In this document: positions 17,808 through 28,306 of the stretch, in pieces | Layout of the letters: every line of letters begins with the position of its first letter | Position numbering within the stretch: the stretch's first letter is position 1 | Assembly (NCBI RefSeq): GCF_001509795.1 | Contig: NZ_LLZN01000063.1 | Span: forward strand, 62,001-126,000 | DNA from: Streptomyces sp. NRRL WC-3605 | GTDB taxonomy: Bacteria > Actinomycetota > Actinomycetes > Streptomycetales > Streptomycetaceae | Length of the DNA: 64,000 nucleotides | Direction of reading: 5' to 3' | Notes under the pieces: generated by a model | Seen by the model: the letters and a program-made list of their open reading frames with translations, nothing else | What the model was told of the DNA's origin: nothing | Databases searched by the model: none | Made by a program: the position numbers and the translations under genes

Positions 17808-18359
17808 ATCCCCCATGCCCTCTTCATCCTGACGGTCGGAACGATCGCCGCAAGCCACCGCTCTGGCTCCGGCGCGACGATCACCGAGTATGCGCCCTGC
17901 CGACTCCCGCCCCGGTACCGAGGCCCCGGGAGTGGATCGAGCTTCGGTGGGCTGCCAGGAGTGGGCGGCCGACGGGGCCCCTTACTGCGCCGCCTCGCCT
18001 TCCAGACTGTCGATGGCCGTCCGGAAGGCGTCGGTCACGTCCAGGTACTGGTCGGCACAGGCTGCGGGGCTGGTGCCGGACCGCGCTCGAGCTGAGGGGG
18101 CGTTTCCAGCCGACCGCGCGCCGGGTCCAGGGGTGGACACTCGGCACGCTCGCCATCGCCTCGCCGTCCTGTCGTCGGCGTCCGCTCGTCTTACCCGTCA
18201 CCACCTACGACGTGGCCCTGACCGCCCTGCGGCTGTGGCTCCCCCGGAGGGCCACCGGCCATGGCGGGACGTGCTGCCTACGGGGCGCATGCCGCGCGGT
18301 CGGCGGTCCCCGGGACAGCGGGACAGCGGGAAGAGCAGGTCGCGGTTCTCGTCACACCG
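17808..18359. other. Intergenic region, no gene recognised
   Basis: About 550 bases between the APC permease start and the DUF5994-like stop. Several open frames exist here, but their products are Arg/Pro-rich and match nothing I know. A GGTACC palindrome lies at about 17922-17927. The left end must carry the permease promoter. Confidence 0.45.
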
Positions 18360-18809
18360 TCATCGGCGCGGCCACGGCCGGCGGAGGCCCTCAGGCCCCG
18401 CGCTCGCCGCGGCCATCAGCCGAGCGGCTGCCGGCGCGAAGGTCCCAGGCGGTACCACGAGGAGATCCCATCGGCCTGTGGAGTAGGACTGCAGAAGAAT
18501 CCGGTGAGGGTCCAGGCCAGGGGCGAACCAGTCGATCCTCACGTCGTGGTCGTTGACGAGGACGGTGCTACGCGGGACGTGAGACCAGTGACGGGGGTTG
18601 GCTGCGACGTGGGTGATCCGTCCCCACAGAGGGTCGAGGACATTGGCCAGCTCGCGAAGCTCGGACGCCAGGTCGTGCGTGCGCGGCCACCAGGCGCCGT
18701 CCGGGCCGGCTGGGGTGAAGGAAGAAGTCACATGCCGGAGAGCGAGGCGGACCGACGTGGTCCGGTAGGGCTCGACGGACGGCGCACTGTGCGCGGTAGT
18801 CACGGGCAT
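18360..18809 (-). CDS. DUF5994-like protein, 149 aa
   Basis: A small cytoplasmic protein resembling DUF5994. The pattern is VRLALRHVTSSF, then DGAWWPRTHDLASELRELAN, then WGRITHVAANPRHW, a strand pair around VLVNDHDVRIDWF, and LLVVPPGTFAPAAARLMAAA. The GAWWPRS/T-DLxxEL block and the LLVVPP strand are the family hallmarks as I remember them. The function is unknown, and the family is often found near stress genes in Streptomyces. The ATG at 18809 is 24 bases inside the longest frame (GTG at 18833); neither start has a clear Shine-Dalgarno. The gene stands alone, with long untranslated stretches on both sides. Confidence 0.7.
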   Translation of the reverse strand: MPVTTAHSAPSVEPYRTTSVRLALRHVTSSFTPAGPDGAWWPRTHDLASELRELANVLDPLWGRITHVAANPRHWSHVPRSTVLVNDHDVRIDWFAPGLDPHRILLQSYSTGRWDLLVVPPGTFAPAAARLMAAASAGPEGLRRPWPRR

Positions 18810-19322
18810 GGCGTGCAACCTGTCTCCGGACACTGCCTGTCGATGACCGCCCGGTGCGGGACGGGATCAGTAGTGGTCCGGTGTGCGAAAGCCCTCAGTG
18901 CGTTCAGGCTACTCCCCGGCAGCGCCGGGTGCCTCCAGCCCGGAAGCTCCCACTCGTCGAGACCTCGGGGCAGGCCAACGGCTGCCCTGGCACTCATCCT
19001 GATCCACTCGCGTCCCGGCTGCGGGTCTGCGTGGCGGTCCAGCGGTTCGATTCCGGCCGGCGGCCGGCCGGCTCCGCCGCAGGACCGTTCACCAGGCACG
19101 CCGCGGGGCGCCCTGTGGCACACGATCGGCTCAGCGCCGAGGAAGGCCCCGCAGGTACGTCCTCCCGCCCCCGCGAGGCCGTTCACACGGCAACTCTTAA
19201 CGGGATCCTGACGGACCTGCGCCGTACATCCACGGGCCCGGACGTCACTCTCTGCTTACGCTGTTCAAGCCGTCCGCGTGATGGCCGGACCTCACGCCGC
19301 GGAGCACATCAGGAGCAGGCCG
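18810..19322. other. Intergenic region upstream of the damaged APC permease
   Basis: About 510 bases with no recognisable gene. It contains the promoter of the leftward DUF5994-like gene and, at its right end, an AGGAG (about 19310-19314) that serves as the ribosome binding site of the ancestral permease start at 19323. Open frames over this stretch look like chance frames in GC-rich DNA. Confidence 0.4.
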
Positions 19323-21356
<2,034 letters not shown>

Positions 21357-21826
21357 GCCCGGCAGAAGGTGGAGCCGCGTTCACGTCCCAGGTGATCAGG
21401 GCCTTTGGCTTGCGCGTCGGCCTGGAGCTGGGGTGACGATCCGAGCTCAGGTGCCATCCCGCTGCCAGCGGCGGAACAGATCATAGACCCGGCCCCAGAG
21501 CCCGTATCGTTCCGGCGCATCCCGCCCGCCAGGGCGCAACCGTCCGGGGTCGCCACCCAATGCCGTCTATCAGCTGCCGCCGCGTCCATACCGGTGGACG
21601 GCCCGGCTTGATGCCTTGCGGCAACAACAGTCCCAGCCGCGCTCGCTGGCGGCTCGTCAGATCACCGTGTCCCACGACGCGTGATCATCCACGACCAAGA
21701 TCCGCTTCCGTAGAAGCCCCTGGGCCCCGTCCGACGGCCGAAGGGGTCAGCCGCTCCCTGGGGTGCAGCAGGGGGCATCCGGGAGCGCAGGAGCGGAGCG
21801 GATGAGCTGGGCATGCTTGCACTACC

Positions 21827-21859
21827 CCTCAACTGGTGATTTTGCCGCAGGAGTTGAGG
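21827..21859. repeat. Inverted repeat with 8-bp arms
   Basis: CCTCAACT (21827-21834) and AGTTGAGG (21852-21859) are perfect inverted arms around a 17-base, comparatively AT-rich centre. The element lies upstream of the small Trp-rich gene and downstream of the transposase remnant. It could be an operator, a hairpin in the leader, or an old transposon end; the sequence does not decide. Confidence 0.5.
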
Positions 21860-21964
21860 ATGGGACCTGAATGCGTCCCTAGCGTGGTTCGCGCCGTGGT
21901 CTGCGGGCTGCGGTGCGGCGTCGCGTCCCGCGGCACCGGAGCAGCGACAGGCAAGGGGCACTGA

Positions 21965-22269
21965 ATGGCGAACTTCCAGGCATCGTCCTGGCCGTCCCGG
22001 CGGCCAACCAGGCCGGTTGGTCGGGCGACATGTGGATCAGCTTCGGCTCCGCCTGGGGGGATGCGAAGATCAAGGTGAACTGGCACGACGGCTCCAACTG
22101 GAGCGCCGCCGTGGACCTGAACGTCACGCAGGCAGGCGGCCGGGTCCACAACGGCGCGAAGCTCCCGACGAGTACGCAGAAGATCGCCATCGGCCGCGTC
22201 AGGAAGAGCGCGAGCGACACCGAGGACGACATCCCGGTCAGCTGGCTGCTCCAAGTGGCCGAGGCGTGA
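21965..22269 (+). pseudogene. Small Trp-rich protein gene with a probable 1-nt deletion
   Basis: An ATG at 21965, with AAGGGG in front, opens the frame MANFQ. The coding signal then continues one base out of phase from 21980 as GIVLAVPAANQAGWSGDMWI and onward to a stop at 22269. Restoring one G gives a product of about 100 residues. It has evenly spaced Trp residues (GWSGDMW, SAWGD, NWHDGSNW, SWLLQV) and no signal peptide, and it is probably all-beta. I do not recognise a named family. A CTG at 21961 is the only in-frame alternative start near the RBS. A strong terminator follows at 22291. Confidence 0.5.
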
Positions 22270-22290
22270 CCCAGGCAGTCCCTATGACCC

Positions 22291-22329
22291 CGATGCCCGG
22301 TCCGGCCTGCTGGGCCGGACCGGGCATCG
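22291..22329. terminator. Strong bidirectional hairpin terminator
   Basis: A 17-bp perfect stem: CGATGCCCGGTCCGGCC (22291-22307) pairs with GGCCGGACCGGGCATCG (22313-22329) across a five-base loop. It lies 21 bases after the Trp-rich gene, and downstream of the leftward sigma-factor gene, so it can serve both. Confidence 0.9.
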
Positions 22330-22599
22330 GGAGTGGTGGCCGTAGCAGCCGAGGTGAACCGGACCGGCTCGGACACGTGCAACAAGGACACCGGGGCCTC
22401 CCCCCACTTCTCGGTCGGAATCTGCATACCCGAGCTACCGAGAGCCCCTGTCTCCGTGCGCGTGATCATCCACATTTCGTCCGGCGTCTTCATCGGCCGA
22501 CTTCGGCAACCGCCCACCTCGACGGCAGCGCAGCCGCCCGGTTCTGGCCGAGGTCCATCGGGGGCCTTTGCGGACCTGGCGTCGCTTTTTCCGGTGGCC
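22330..22599. other. Untranslated stretch downstream of the sigma-factor gene
   Basis: About 270 bases between the terminator at 22291-22329 and the sigma-factor stop at 22600. I find no gene in it. Confidence 0.4.
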
Positions 22600-23447
22600 T
22601 CAGCGCTGGGTGAGCATGCCTTCACGCAGGCGGCCCAGGGTCCGTGACAGGAGTCGGGAGACGTGCATCTGGGACACGCCCAGGTGTTCGCCGATCTGGG
22701 CCTGGGTGAGTTCCTCCACGAACCGCATGTGGATGATCTGCCGGTCTCGCTCGTCGAGTTCAGCGAGGAGCGGGGCGAGGGTGTGGAAGTCCTCCACCAG
22801 TTCCAGCGACTGGTCTTCGGCGCCGATGAAGTCCTGCAGAGCGCTCTCGCCGTCTTCGCTGCCGCCGATCGCGGCGTCCAGGGAGGAGGAGTTGTAGCCG
22901 TTGGCGGCAAGTCGGGCTTCCCGTACCTCGTCCTCGGGCAGGCTCATCAGCTCCGCAGTTCCTTGACCGTGGGGGTGCGGCCGAGCCGGCTGCGCAATTC
23001 CTCGGTGGCGCGGGCGAGCTGGACGCGGGCTTCCTGCAGCCGACGCGGCACGTGCACGGCCCAGGTGGTGTCGCGGAAGAACCGCTTGATCTCGCCCACG
23101 ATGTAGGGGATCGCGAAGGAGGTGAACTCCACTTCGCGCGTCAGCTCGAACCGGTCGATGGCCTTGATCAGGCCGATCATGCCGACCTGGACGATGTCCT
23201 CCATCTCTTCCGCGCCGCGGCTGCGGAAACGACCGGCCGCGTACCGGACCAGGGACATGTTCATCTCGATCAGTGTGCTGCGGGCGTAGCTGTACTCGGG
23301 CGTGCCCTCTTCCAGGACCGTCAGCTGTTCGAAGAACAGCTTGGAGAGCTGGCGAGCGTCTTTGGGCGCAACCCGGGAGGGGTCGGCGACCTCCGGCAGC
23401 TCGCTCGTTCGTGCGTCCAGTGCCGCCGGAATGCTCATGAGCGCCAT
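22600..23447 (-). pseudogene. SigB/SigF-family sigma factor split by a 1-nt deletion
   Basis: From ATG 23447 the product is a typical stress/sporulation sigma factor: region 2 (YARSTLIEMNMSLVRYAAGR, EDIVQVGMIGLIKAIDRFEL, EFTSFAIPYIVGEIKRFFRD) and region 3 (VPRRLQEARVQLARATEELR). It stops at residue 166 after GRTPTVKEL-RS. The rest, from ELMSLPEDEVREARLAANGY to region 4 (LDERDRQIIHMRFVEELTQA, IGEHLGVSQMHVSRLLSRTL), is intact in another frame. One missing base next to 22956 explains the break. The early TGA (22949-22947) overlaps an ATG (22947-22945) in the second frame, so reinitiation could yield a separate region-4 polypeptide. It lies downstream of its probable regulators. Confidence 0.8.
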
Positions 23448-23511
23448 GCTGTGCCCCTCCCAAAGTTCGAGCCGACCGCTACCGCCTGCAAAACGGCCGA
23501 CGGCGCACCGG

Positions 23512-23536
23512 ATACCCCGCTTTCCCGCACCTATAC
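23512..23536 (-). promoter_or_regulatory. Sigma-B-type promoter upstream of the sigma-factor gene
   Basis: On the minus strand GTAT (23536-23533), 15 bases, then GGGTAT (23517-23512) matches the Streptomyces sigma-B consensus as I know it, GNNT-N14-16-GGGTAY. The -10 element is about 65 bases before the ATG, which suggests autoregulation. Confidence 0.6.
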
Positions 23537-23572
23537 CTGTGCTGTGTTGAGCAGGCTCGCTACCTGGTCGTG

Positions 23573-24508
23573 TCAGCTGGGGAGGTAGCAGCGAATGGTG
23601 GTGCCGTCGGGGCCGGTGTGGACACGGACGAGGTCGGCGAGTTGGTGGACCAGCAGGAGTCCGCGGCCGCCGGGCTGCGTGGGATTCGGCGGGCGGCGGC
23701 CGGCCAGCGGATCGGTCAGCTGTCCGCCGTCGTGGACCTCGCAGACGATGCGGTCGCTCTCGGCCCAGACCCGCAGCGTCCCCGAGCCGGCGCCGTGGAC
23801 GACGCTGTTGGTGGTCAGCTCCGCCACCGCGAGTTCCAGGTCGCCCAGGCTCACGCCGGACACGCCCAGGGCCCGCGCCCGGGACACGGCGAAGTCGCGA
23901 GTCTCGGGCAGTGTCGGTGCGGCGAAAGTACAGGCCGCGGCATCGAGTGGCGCGAGCAGGGGCTCGTTGTAGCGAGCAATGATCTCTTCGGGGCTGTAGG
24001 CGGTGGATTGCCTCTCACCGTCGGCGCCGATGACGACCGGGTGGGTCGCCAGGGCGTCGCCGAGAGCCTGCTGCTCTAGTCGCCCGGCGTCGTAGGGACA
24101 GAGGATGGTCACCGCGCGTCCGGTGAAAGCGGCATTGATCAGCGCCTCGTGCTGGACGCACGCCGGGTACTCGTCGGCGGAACGGCCCTGCCAGATCGGC
24201 TCGCCGATGATACGGACCCGGCGGGCGCCGGATTGGGCGTCGGCGAACTTGCGCAGCACGTTGGGGATGATGCGGCCCGGGTTGCGGCCGGCCTGGGTCA
24301 TGTCGATGAAGCGGACCTGTGCCGCTCGCTCACCGAGCCCCTCGCGGATCAGCTCCAAACGATCCGGCGGAGCTGCGACGGCTGCGGGCTCACCGGCGTC
24401 CAGCCCTTCCCGCAGGAAGGGAACCGTTCCCGCGACGTACTGGTCGGTTCCCTCGTAGAAGAGCGCCGGGTGCACGAACGGCTCGTGCGAGGTGACTGTG
24501 GTCATCAC
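23573..24508 (-). CDS. MEDS-domain sensor with HATPase (anti-sigma-like), 311 aa
   Basis: Residues about 14-175 form a MEDS (DcmR-like sensory) domain: HPALFYEGTDQYVAGTVPFL, EPAAVAAPPDRLELIREGL, RIIGEPIWQGRSADEYPACV and the strand VTILCPYDAGRLE. Residues about 205-308 are a histidine-kinase-like ATPase of the RsbW type, with N-box ELAVAELTTNSVVHGAGSG and G-box PTQPGGRGLLLVHQLADLV. Such proteins probably bind a sigma factor or its antagonist under control of the sensory domain. The start ATG overlaps the stop of the STAS gene by four bases. The gene lies 125 bases upstream of the split sigma factor on the same strand. Confidence 0.85.
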   Translation of the reverse strand: MMTTVTSHEPFVHPALFYEGTDQYVAGTVPFLREGLDAGEPAAVAAPPDRLELIREGLGERAAQVRFIDMTQAGRNPGRIIPNVLRKFADAQSGARRVRIIGEPIWQGRSADEYPACVQHEALINAAFTGRAVTILCPYDAGRLEQQALGDALATHPVVIGADGERQSTAYSPEEIIARYNEPLLAPLDAAACTFAAPTLPETRDFAVSRARALGVSGVSLGDLELAVAELTTNSVVHGAGSGTLRVWAESDRIVCEVHDGGQLTDPLAGRRPPNPTQPGGRGLLLVHQLADLVRVHTGPDGTTIRCYLPS

Positions 24509-24861
24509 GCGGCCACCTCGATCACGGCAAGCCCGGGCCAGAAGAGTTCGAGGATGCGCGGCAGCTGCGCCGGAGGCCGGTGAAGTACGATGCGCTGTCC
24601 CTCGGGGAGACGCTGGGCGGTGACCGCAAGGTCCGTCACGCCGGCCACATCCACGAATCGCACCCGGGACAGATCGACGTGATGCACGTCTGTGTCACGC
24701 TCGACCAGTTGCTGCAGCGCCTGCTGCCAGACTGTCCGTGTGTTCATGCTGATCTCCCCGATCGCCCACAGCCCCGAACTGTCGGGCAACGGATCGATCT
24801 GCAGTACCGCCTCACGTGGCGGCGCGGCGGAGGGCCCGCCCATGCCGGGTGCGACATCCAC
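24505..24861 (-). CDS. STAS-domain protein (anti-sigma-factor antagonist-like), 118 aa
   Basis: A single STAS domain: LQIDPLPDSSGLWAIGEISM, HHVDLSRVRFVDVAGVTDLA, then LPEGQRIVLHRPPAQLPRIL. In SpoIIAA-like antagonists the conserved DSSG carries the Ser that is phosphorylated by the anti-sigma kinase. Here the position reads DVAG, so this control cannot operate and the protein may be constitutively competent to bind, or may act as a scaffold. I placed the start at GTG 24861, preceded by GGGGG at a good distance; GTG 24894 and ATG 24843 are in frame. It is coupled to the MEDS/ATPase gene by an ATGA overlap. A sigma-B-type promoter lies just upstream. Confidence 0.8.
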   Translation of the reverse strand: MDVAPGMGGPSAAPPREAVLQIDPLPDSSGLWAIGEISMNTRTVWQQALQQLVERDTDVHHVDLSRVRFVDVAGVTDLAVTAQRLPEGQRIVLHRPPAQLPRILELFWPGLAVIEVAA

Positions 24862-24920
24862 GCTTTGCCCCCAGTTCCCCGGGCTCGGCCGCACGGCGGC
24901 TCGTATCGATCGCCTTCACG

Positions 24921-24945
24921 ATACCCGGTCAGGCACGGCGGACGC
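24921..24945 (-). promoter_or_regulatory. Sigma-B-type promoter upstream of the STAS-MEDS operon
   Basis: On the minus strand GCGT (24945-24942), 15 bases, then GGGTAT (24926-24921) fits GNNT-N15-GGGTAT. It lies about 30-60 bases before the possible STAS starts. With the element at 23512 it suggests the cluster is part of its own regulon. Confidence 0.55.
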
Positions 24946-25088
24946 CCAGTCCGGCCACGCGAGAGATCCGGGCCGGGCCTGACCTGCGCGGGTCCGATGA
25001 CGTGAGCTGGTGGGGCTCGTGCGACCGAGTACGTGTGTCCTCCTGTAGCGGCGCCCCTGCCAACTCAGGCTTGGCCGGTAGGGCGAGC

Positions 25089-25493
25089 TCAGGGAGCGAG
25101 GCTGAGTTCCACCCAGACCGTTTTGCCGGGGTGGCACGGGGTGACGCCCCAGCGGTGCGCGAGCCGCTCGAGGAGTTGCATGCCGAAGCCGCCAGGCTCG
25201 GTGTTCTTGGTGGCACGCATGCGCGGCCAGCTGTCACTGTCATCGCTGACCGCGATGCGCAGCAGCCGGCCGTTCCAGGTGAGCCGGATCAGGGGTGGGC
25301 CGACGCCGTGGCGGATGGCGTTGGTGATCAGTTCCGAGACGAGCAGCTCGGCGGTCTGGATCATCCGGTGCTGGTGCAGCGGACCGCCGAAACCTTTCAC
25401 GCAGTCGCGGACCCAGTGCCGGGCGGCCGCGATGCTCGCCGTAACAGCGGGGAAGCGCGACTCGCAGGATGGGATGGTCGGTTCGCCGTTCAC
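25089..25493 (-). CDS. RsbW-like ATP-binding anti-sigma kinase, 134 aa
   Basis: A standalone GHKL ATPase domain. The N-box is LLVSELITNAIRHGVG (about 50-65), followed by IRLTWNGRLLRIAVSDDSD with the ADP-binding Asp, then the G-box EPGGFGMQLLERLAHRWGV and the final strand GKTVWVEL. The length equals single-domain RsbW/SpoIIAB-like proteins of Streptomyces, which hold sigma factors or phosphorylate STAS antagonists. The start is ATG 25493. It is upstream of the STAS gene on the same strand, separated by about 230 bases, so it has its own or an additional promoter. Its target cannot be read from sequence; the split sigma factor nearby is the obvious candidate. Confidence 0.88.
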   Translation of the reverse strand: MNGEPTIPSCESRFPAVTASIAAARHWVRDCVKGFGGPLHQHRMIQTAELLVSELITNAIRHGVGPPLIRLTWNGRLLRIAVSDDSDSWPRMRATKNTEPGGFGMQLLERLAHRWGVTPCHPGKTVWVELSLAP

Positions 25494-25573
25494 GAGGTTC
25501 CTCCAGCAAGGGTGGCGGCCCTGCTCTGCCGGCGGCTGGCGCCGCGTACAGCCGGTCGCAGTCGTCTGTCGGG

Positions 25574-25597
25574 TTACCCCTGCCTGCGTGGTGAACC
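25574..25597 (-). promoter_or_regulatory. Weak sigma-B-like promoter upstream of the RsbW-like gene
   Basis: On the minus strand GGTT (25597-25594), 14 bases, then GGGTAA (25579-25574). The last -10 base departs from GGGTAY, so this is a weaker match than the two other elements in the cluster. Confidence 0.3.
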
Positions 25598-25760
25598 ATC
25601 TGTGTCCGTCGGGTGACGGACTGATCCTGTGAAGGGTTGATCACCGCTGTCGACGGGGCTGGTGGTGGCGGACTGGAGTGCGCTGGCAGAATCTTCCCGC
25701 ACACGACACGAGGCCACGCCGGTCGCGCGGCCACCGTGGCCCGAGGACGAGGGAGCCGGC

Positions 25761-26291
25761 ATGGAACAGATTGCGGATGTGGAGATTCCGCTGGACCGTG
25801 ATGTGTTCCTGCGCACTCTGGTGCGTGAGCTGGCGACGTCGCTGGAGTCGGTGATCGGTCTGGAGGAGGCGTCGGGCTACGTCAGCCTGGTGGGGCAGGC
25901 CGTCGGCACGCAGATCGACGAGATGTACCTCAAGGCACTGGGAACCGACCGTCTCACGGGTGAGCAGGTCGCCGAGGCGCTGGTGGACCTCAAGCGCCGT
26001 ATCAGGGGTGATTTCCACGTCATCGAGCACGACGAGACGAAGATCGTGCTGGGCAACCGGGTGTGCCCGTTCGCGGAGAAGGTGGTGGGCCGGGAGTCGA
26101 TGTGCATGATGACGTCCAACGTCTTCGGCACTGTCGCCGCCCGCAATCTGGGCTACGCGCGGGTGGTGTTGGAGGAGACCATCGCGCGCGGCGACGCGGG
26201 CTGCCGGGTGGTGGTGCACCTGGTGCCCGACGTGGACATCGAGACGGTGAGTGGCCGTGAGTACTTCGGCGACCGGGCTGTGGCTCCATGA
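25761..26291 (+). CDS. Methanogen output domain 1-like protein, 176 aa
   Basis: The protein resembles the 'methanogen output domain 1' family seen beside two-component and partner-switching genes in actinobacteria (recalled, not searched). It has a long helical N-terminal half ([40 protein letters not shown]) and a C-terminal half with two conserved Cys (C102 in [11 protein letters not shown]115 in [11 protein letters not shown]), followed by a strand pair [16 protein letters not shown]. The spaced Cys could bind metal or sense redox state, which is inference. ATG 25761 has GGGAG ten bases upstream. Its end overlaps the phosphatase start by four bases (ATGA), so the two are coupled. It diverges from the RsbW-like gene. 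Confidence 0.65.
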   Translation: MEQIADVEIPLDRDVFLRTLVRELATSLESVIGLEEASGYVSLVGQAVGTQIDEMYLKALGTDRLTGEQVAEALVDLKRRIRGDFHVIEHDETKIVLGNRVCPFAEKVVGRESMCMMTSNVFGTVAARNLGYARVVLEETIARGDAGCRVVVHLVPDVDIETVSGREYFGDRAVAP

Positions 26292-27868
26292 CCCTTGGCC
26301 TCTTCCGGGCCATCACGAGACCGCTGCCCCATCCGGTGCTGTTGTGCGGGGCCGACGGCCGCGTGCTGGCCGCCAACCCGGCGGCCGTCCGCTGTGACGA
26401 CCGGCTGCGCCCGGGCACCAGCGTGTTCGATCTACGGCCGGACGACACCCCGCAGCTGCGTCAGCAGTTGGCTGTATGGCTGCGCAGCGGCAGTCCCGTG
26501 CCCGGCGCGCTGGTCCTCAAGGACGCCGACGGCCGCACGCGGCGTTTCCGCTGTCACGGGGCGCGGGCCACGTGGTGGGACGGCCCACAGCCGGCTCTGC
26601 AGCTGCATCTCGTCGAGGCCGGGGCGTCGGACCGGTTCGTCGTGCTCAGCCAGCAGGTGGAGGCACTGAACCAGGAGGTGGCCTTCCGTCGGGCCACCGA
26701 AGTGGACCGAGCGCGGCTGCTGGCCGCCGAACAGGCCGCCCGTGCCCGGTTGCAGCACCTGTACGACCTGACCGCCGCCCTGGCCGGAGCGATCACTCTC
26801 GCGGAGGTCTCCCGCGCTGTCAGCGAGGTGGCACCGGCAGCCCTGGGGGCCACCGCGGCGGAGCTCTATCTGCACTCGTCACGGCTGGTACCGCCCCTAC
26901 AGCCGGAGGACAACGGCCTTCCGGTCGGCGCGGGCGGCTGGACCGACCTGGACCGGCCCTCTTCCTCGGACGGCCCGCTCACTCGTGACGCCGCGGACGC
27001 GGTTCCCCTGGCCCTGTCCCTGGAGGCGGACGGCGTCCACCTGGGCATGCTGATCGTCTACGGCTCGCTCAGCGCCACCGCTCCCGAGCATGTGACAGCG
27101 GTCACCCAGCAGATCGCCCAGGCTCTGCGCCGGGCCGGGCTGCACGAGCACGAGCACCGGGTCGCCGAACGCCTGCAGCTCAGTCTGCTGCCCCAGCTGC
27201 CACAGCTGCCCGGTCTGGAGTCTGCCACCTGCTACGCCCCGGGCAGTGACCTGCTGTCGGTCGGCGGCGACTGGTACGACGTCTACGACGTGGACTCCGA
27301 TCACATCGGCCTGAGCATCGGCGACGTCGCCGGTCACGGACTGCGCGAAGCCACCGTCATGGCACAGATCACCGCCGCCCTGCGCAACATCGTGCCGCGC
27401 TGCGGCACCGACCCCGCCGCCGTCCTGGACGAGCTCAACACCTTCCTGGGCCGCTACCATCCGAACCGCATGGCCACCGCCTGCTACCTGGTCTTCGATC
27501 GCCGGACATGCACCCTGACCTACGCCAGGGCAGGCCATCCGCCGCCGCTGCTCATCCACTCCGACGGCACCAGCGCCTACCTCGACCGCGCCACCTCCCC
27601 GCCTCTCGGCCCCATCCGGAACGTCCGCTACCGGCAGGCCGACACCACCGTGACCGAGACCGACACCCTGCTGCTGTACACCGACGGCCTGATCGAGCGC
27701 CGTCGCGAGGACCTCGCCATAGGAATGGAACGGCTGACCGAGTTCGCCCACACCACCAGCGGCCTGAGCATCACCGAGCTGTGCGACCGGTTCCTGCACC
27801 ACCAGCCCGAAGCGGCGTTTCCCGACGACCGCGCCCTGCTCGCCGCCCGCTTCCCCTCACCCTCCTGA
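26288..27868 (+). CDS. SpoIIE-type PP2C phosphatase with PAS- and GAF-like sensors, 526 aa
   Basis: Residues about 10-115 look like a PAS domain ([20 protein letters not shown]). A coiled helix follows (about 120-160), then a GAF-like domain (about 160-290; [20 protein letters not shown]). The SpoIIE/RsbU phosphatase covers about 305-525 with the canonical metal sites [10 protein letters not shown] and [10 protein letters not shown], plus [11 protein letters not shown] and a terminal [10 protein letters not shown]. It should dephosphorylate a STAS antagonist and release a stress sigma factor. The partner in this cluster lacks the Ser, so the true substrate may lie elsewhere. It is coupled to the methanogen-output-domain gene and is the last gene of that unit. 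Confidence 0.9.
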   Translation: MTLGLFRAITRPLPHPVLLCGADGRVLAANPAAVRCDDRLRPGTSVFDLRPDDTPQLRQQLAVWLRSGSPVPGALVLKDADGRTRRFRCHGARATWWDGPQPALQLHLVEAGASDRFVVLSQQVEALNQEVAFRRATEVDRARLLAAEQAARARLQHLYDLTAALAGAITLAEVSRAVSEVAPAALGATAAELYLHSSRLVPPLQPEDNGLPVGAGGWTDLDRPSSSDGPLTRDAADAVPLALSLEADGVHLGMLIVYGSLSATAPEHVTAVTQQIAQALRRAGLHEHEHRVAERLQLSLLPQLPQLPGLESATCYAPGSDLLSVGGDWYDVYDVDSDHIGLSIGDVAGHGLREATVMAQITAALRNIVPRCGTDPAAVLDELNTFLGRYHPNRMATACYLVFDRRTCTLTYARAGHPPPLLIHSDGTSAYLDRATSPPLGPIRNVRYRQADTTVTETDTLLLYTDGLIERRREDLAIGMERLTEFAHTTSGLSITELCDRFLHHQPEAAFPDDRALLAARFPSPS

Positions 27869-28306
27869 GCGCGTCTCCGCTCAGCGAGAGCAGGGCCTGG
27901 GTGTATTGATCACGAGCGTTGTTAACGCGGGCCGGTCTTGATCGTGGCGGCCGGTGGACCTCGCCCCTGTCCTGTCGCGGGCGGAGGCCGTCCCGACGGG
28001 GAGCGGGCCGGCTGCCCCGACGCGGGACAGAGCAGTCGCAGACGAGTAAGTCGGGGCCAGTTATGACCAGGCAGCCCGCGTGCCACCCACCTGATGGTCC
28101 GTCGGAAGCAGCGTCAAACGAGCGTCGGGACGGTTTCCCCTCCACCTCCATGGACCGAGGAAAACGCGTCCATCACCTCGCGAGACCTCCCACGAAGCCA
28201 CAGGTCAAACCCACCCCCCGGCACCAGGACACGTTCCACATCGTGCATTTCGAGGAACACGTCGAGCGCACCCGAACGCGCTTGAGCAACCTGTGAAATC
28301 TGCCGG
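27869..28306. other. Intergenic region between convergent genes
   Basis: About 440 bases between the convergent phosphatase and rRNA methyltransferase genes. A short imperfect hairpin (TCTCCGCT / AGCGAGA) just after the phosphatase stop could terminate. The segment at about 27895-27960, including GTGTATTGATCACGAGCGTT, has lower GC than its surroundings and may be a mobile-element scar. No gene is recognised, although a 125-codon open frame crosses it. Confidence 0.4.

Noticed and set aside
17890..18486. A 198-codon plus-strand frame as a gene
   Set aside because: The product is Arg/Pro/Gly-rich with no domain, and it overlaps the DUF5994-like gene on the other strand, which fits a known family.
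21676..21720. A response-regulator start (KRILVVDDHA) on the minus strand before the transposase remnant
   Set aside because: Only about ten residues match and the frame closes within 20 codons. It may be a tiny fragment, but it is too short to annotate.
22945..22956. Programmed frameshift in the sigma-factor gene
   Set aside because: No slippery heptamer or downstream pseudoknot is visible; a simple deletion with TGATG reinitiation explains the sequence.
27919..28296. A 125-codon plus-strand frame after the phosphatase gene
   Set aside because: It has no ribosome binding site and no homology I know; the composition suggests chance.
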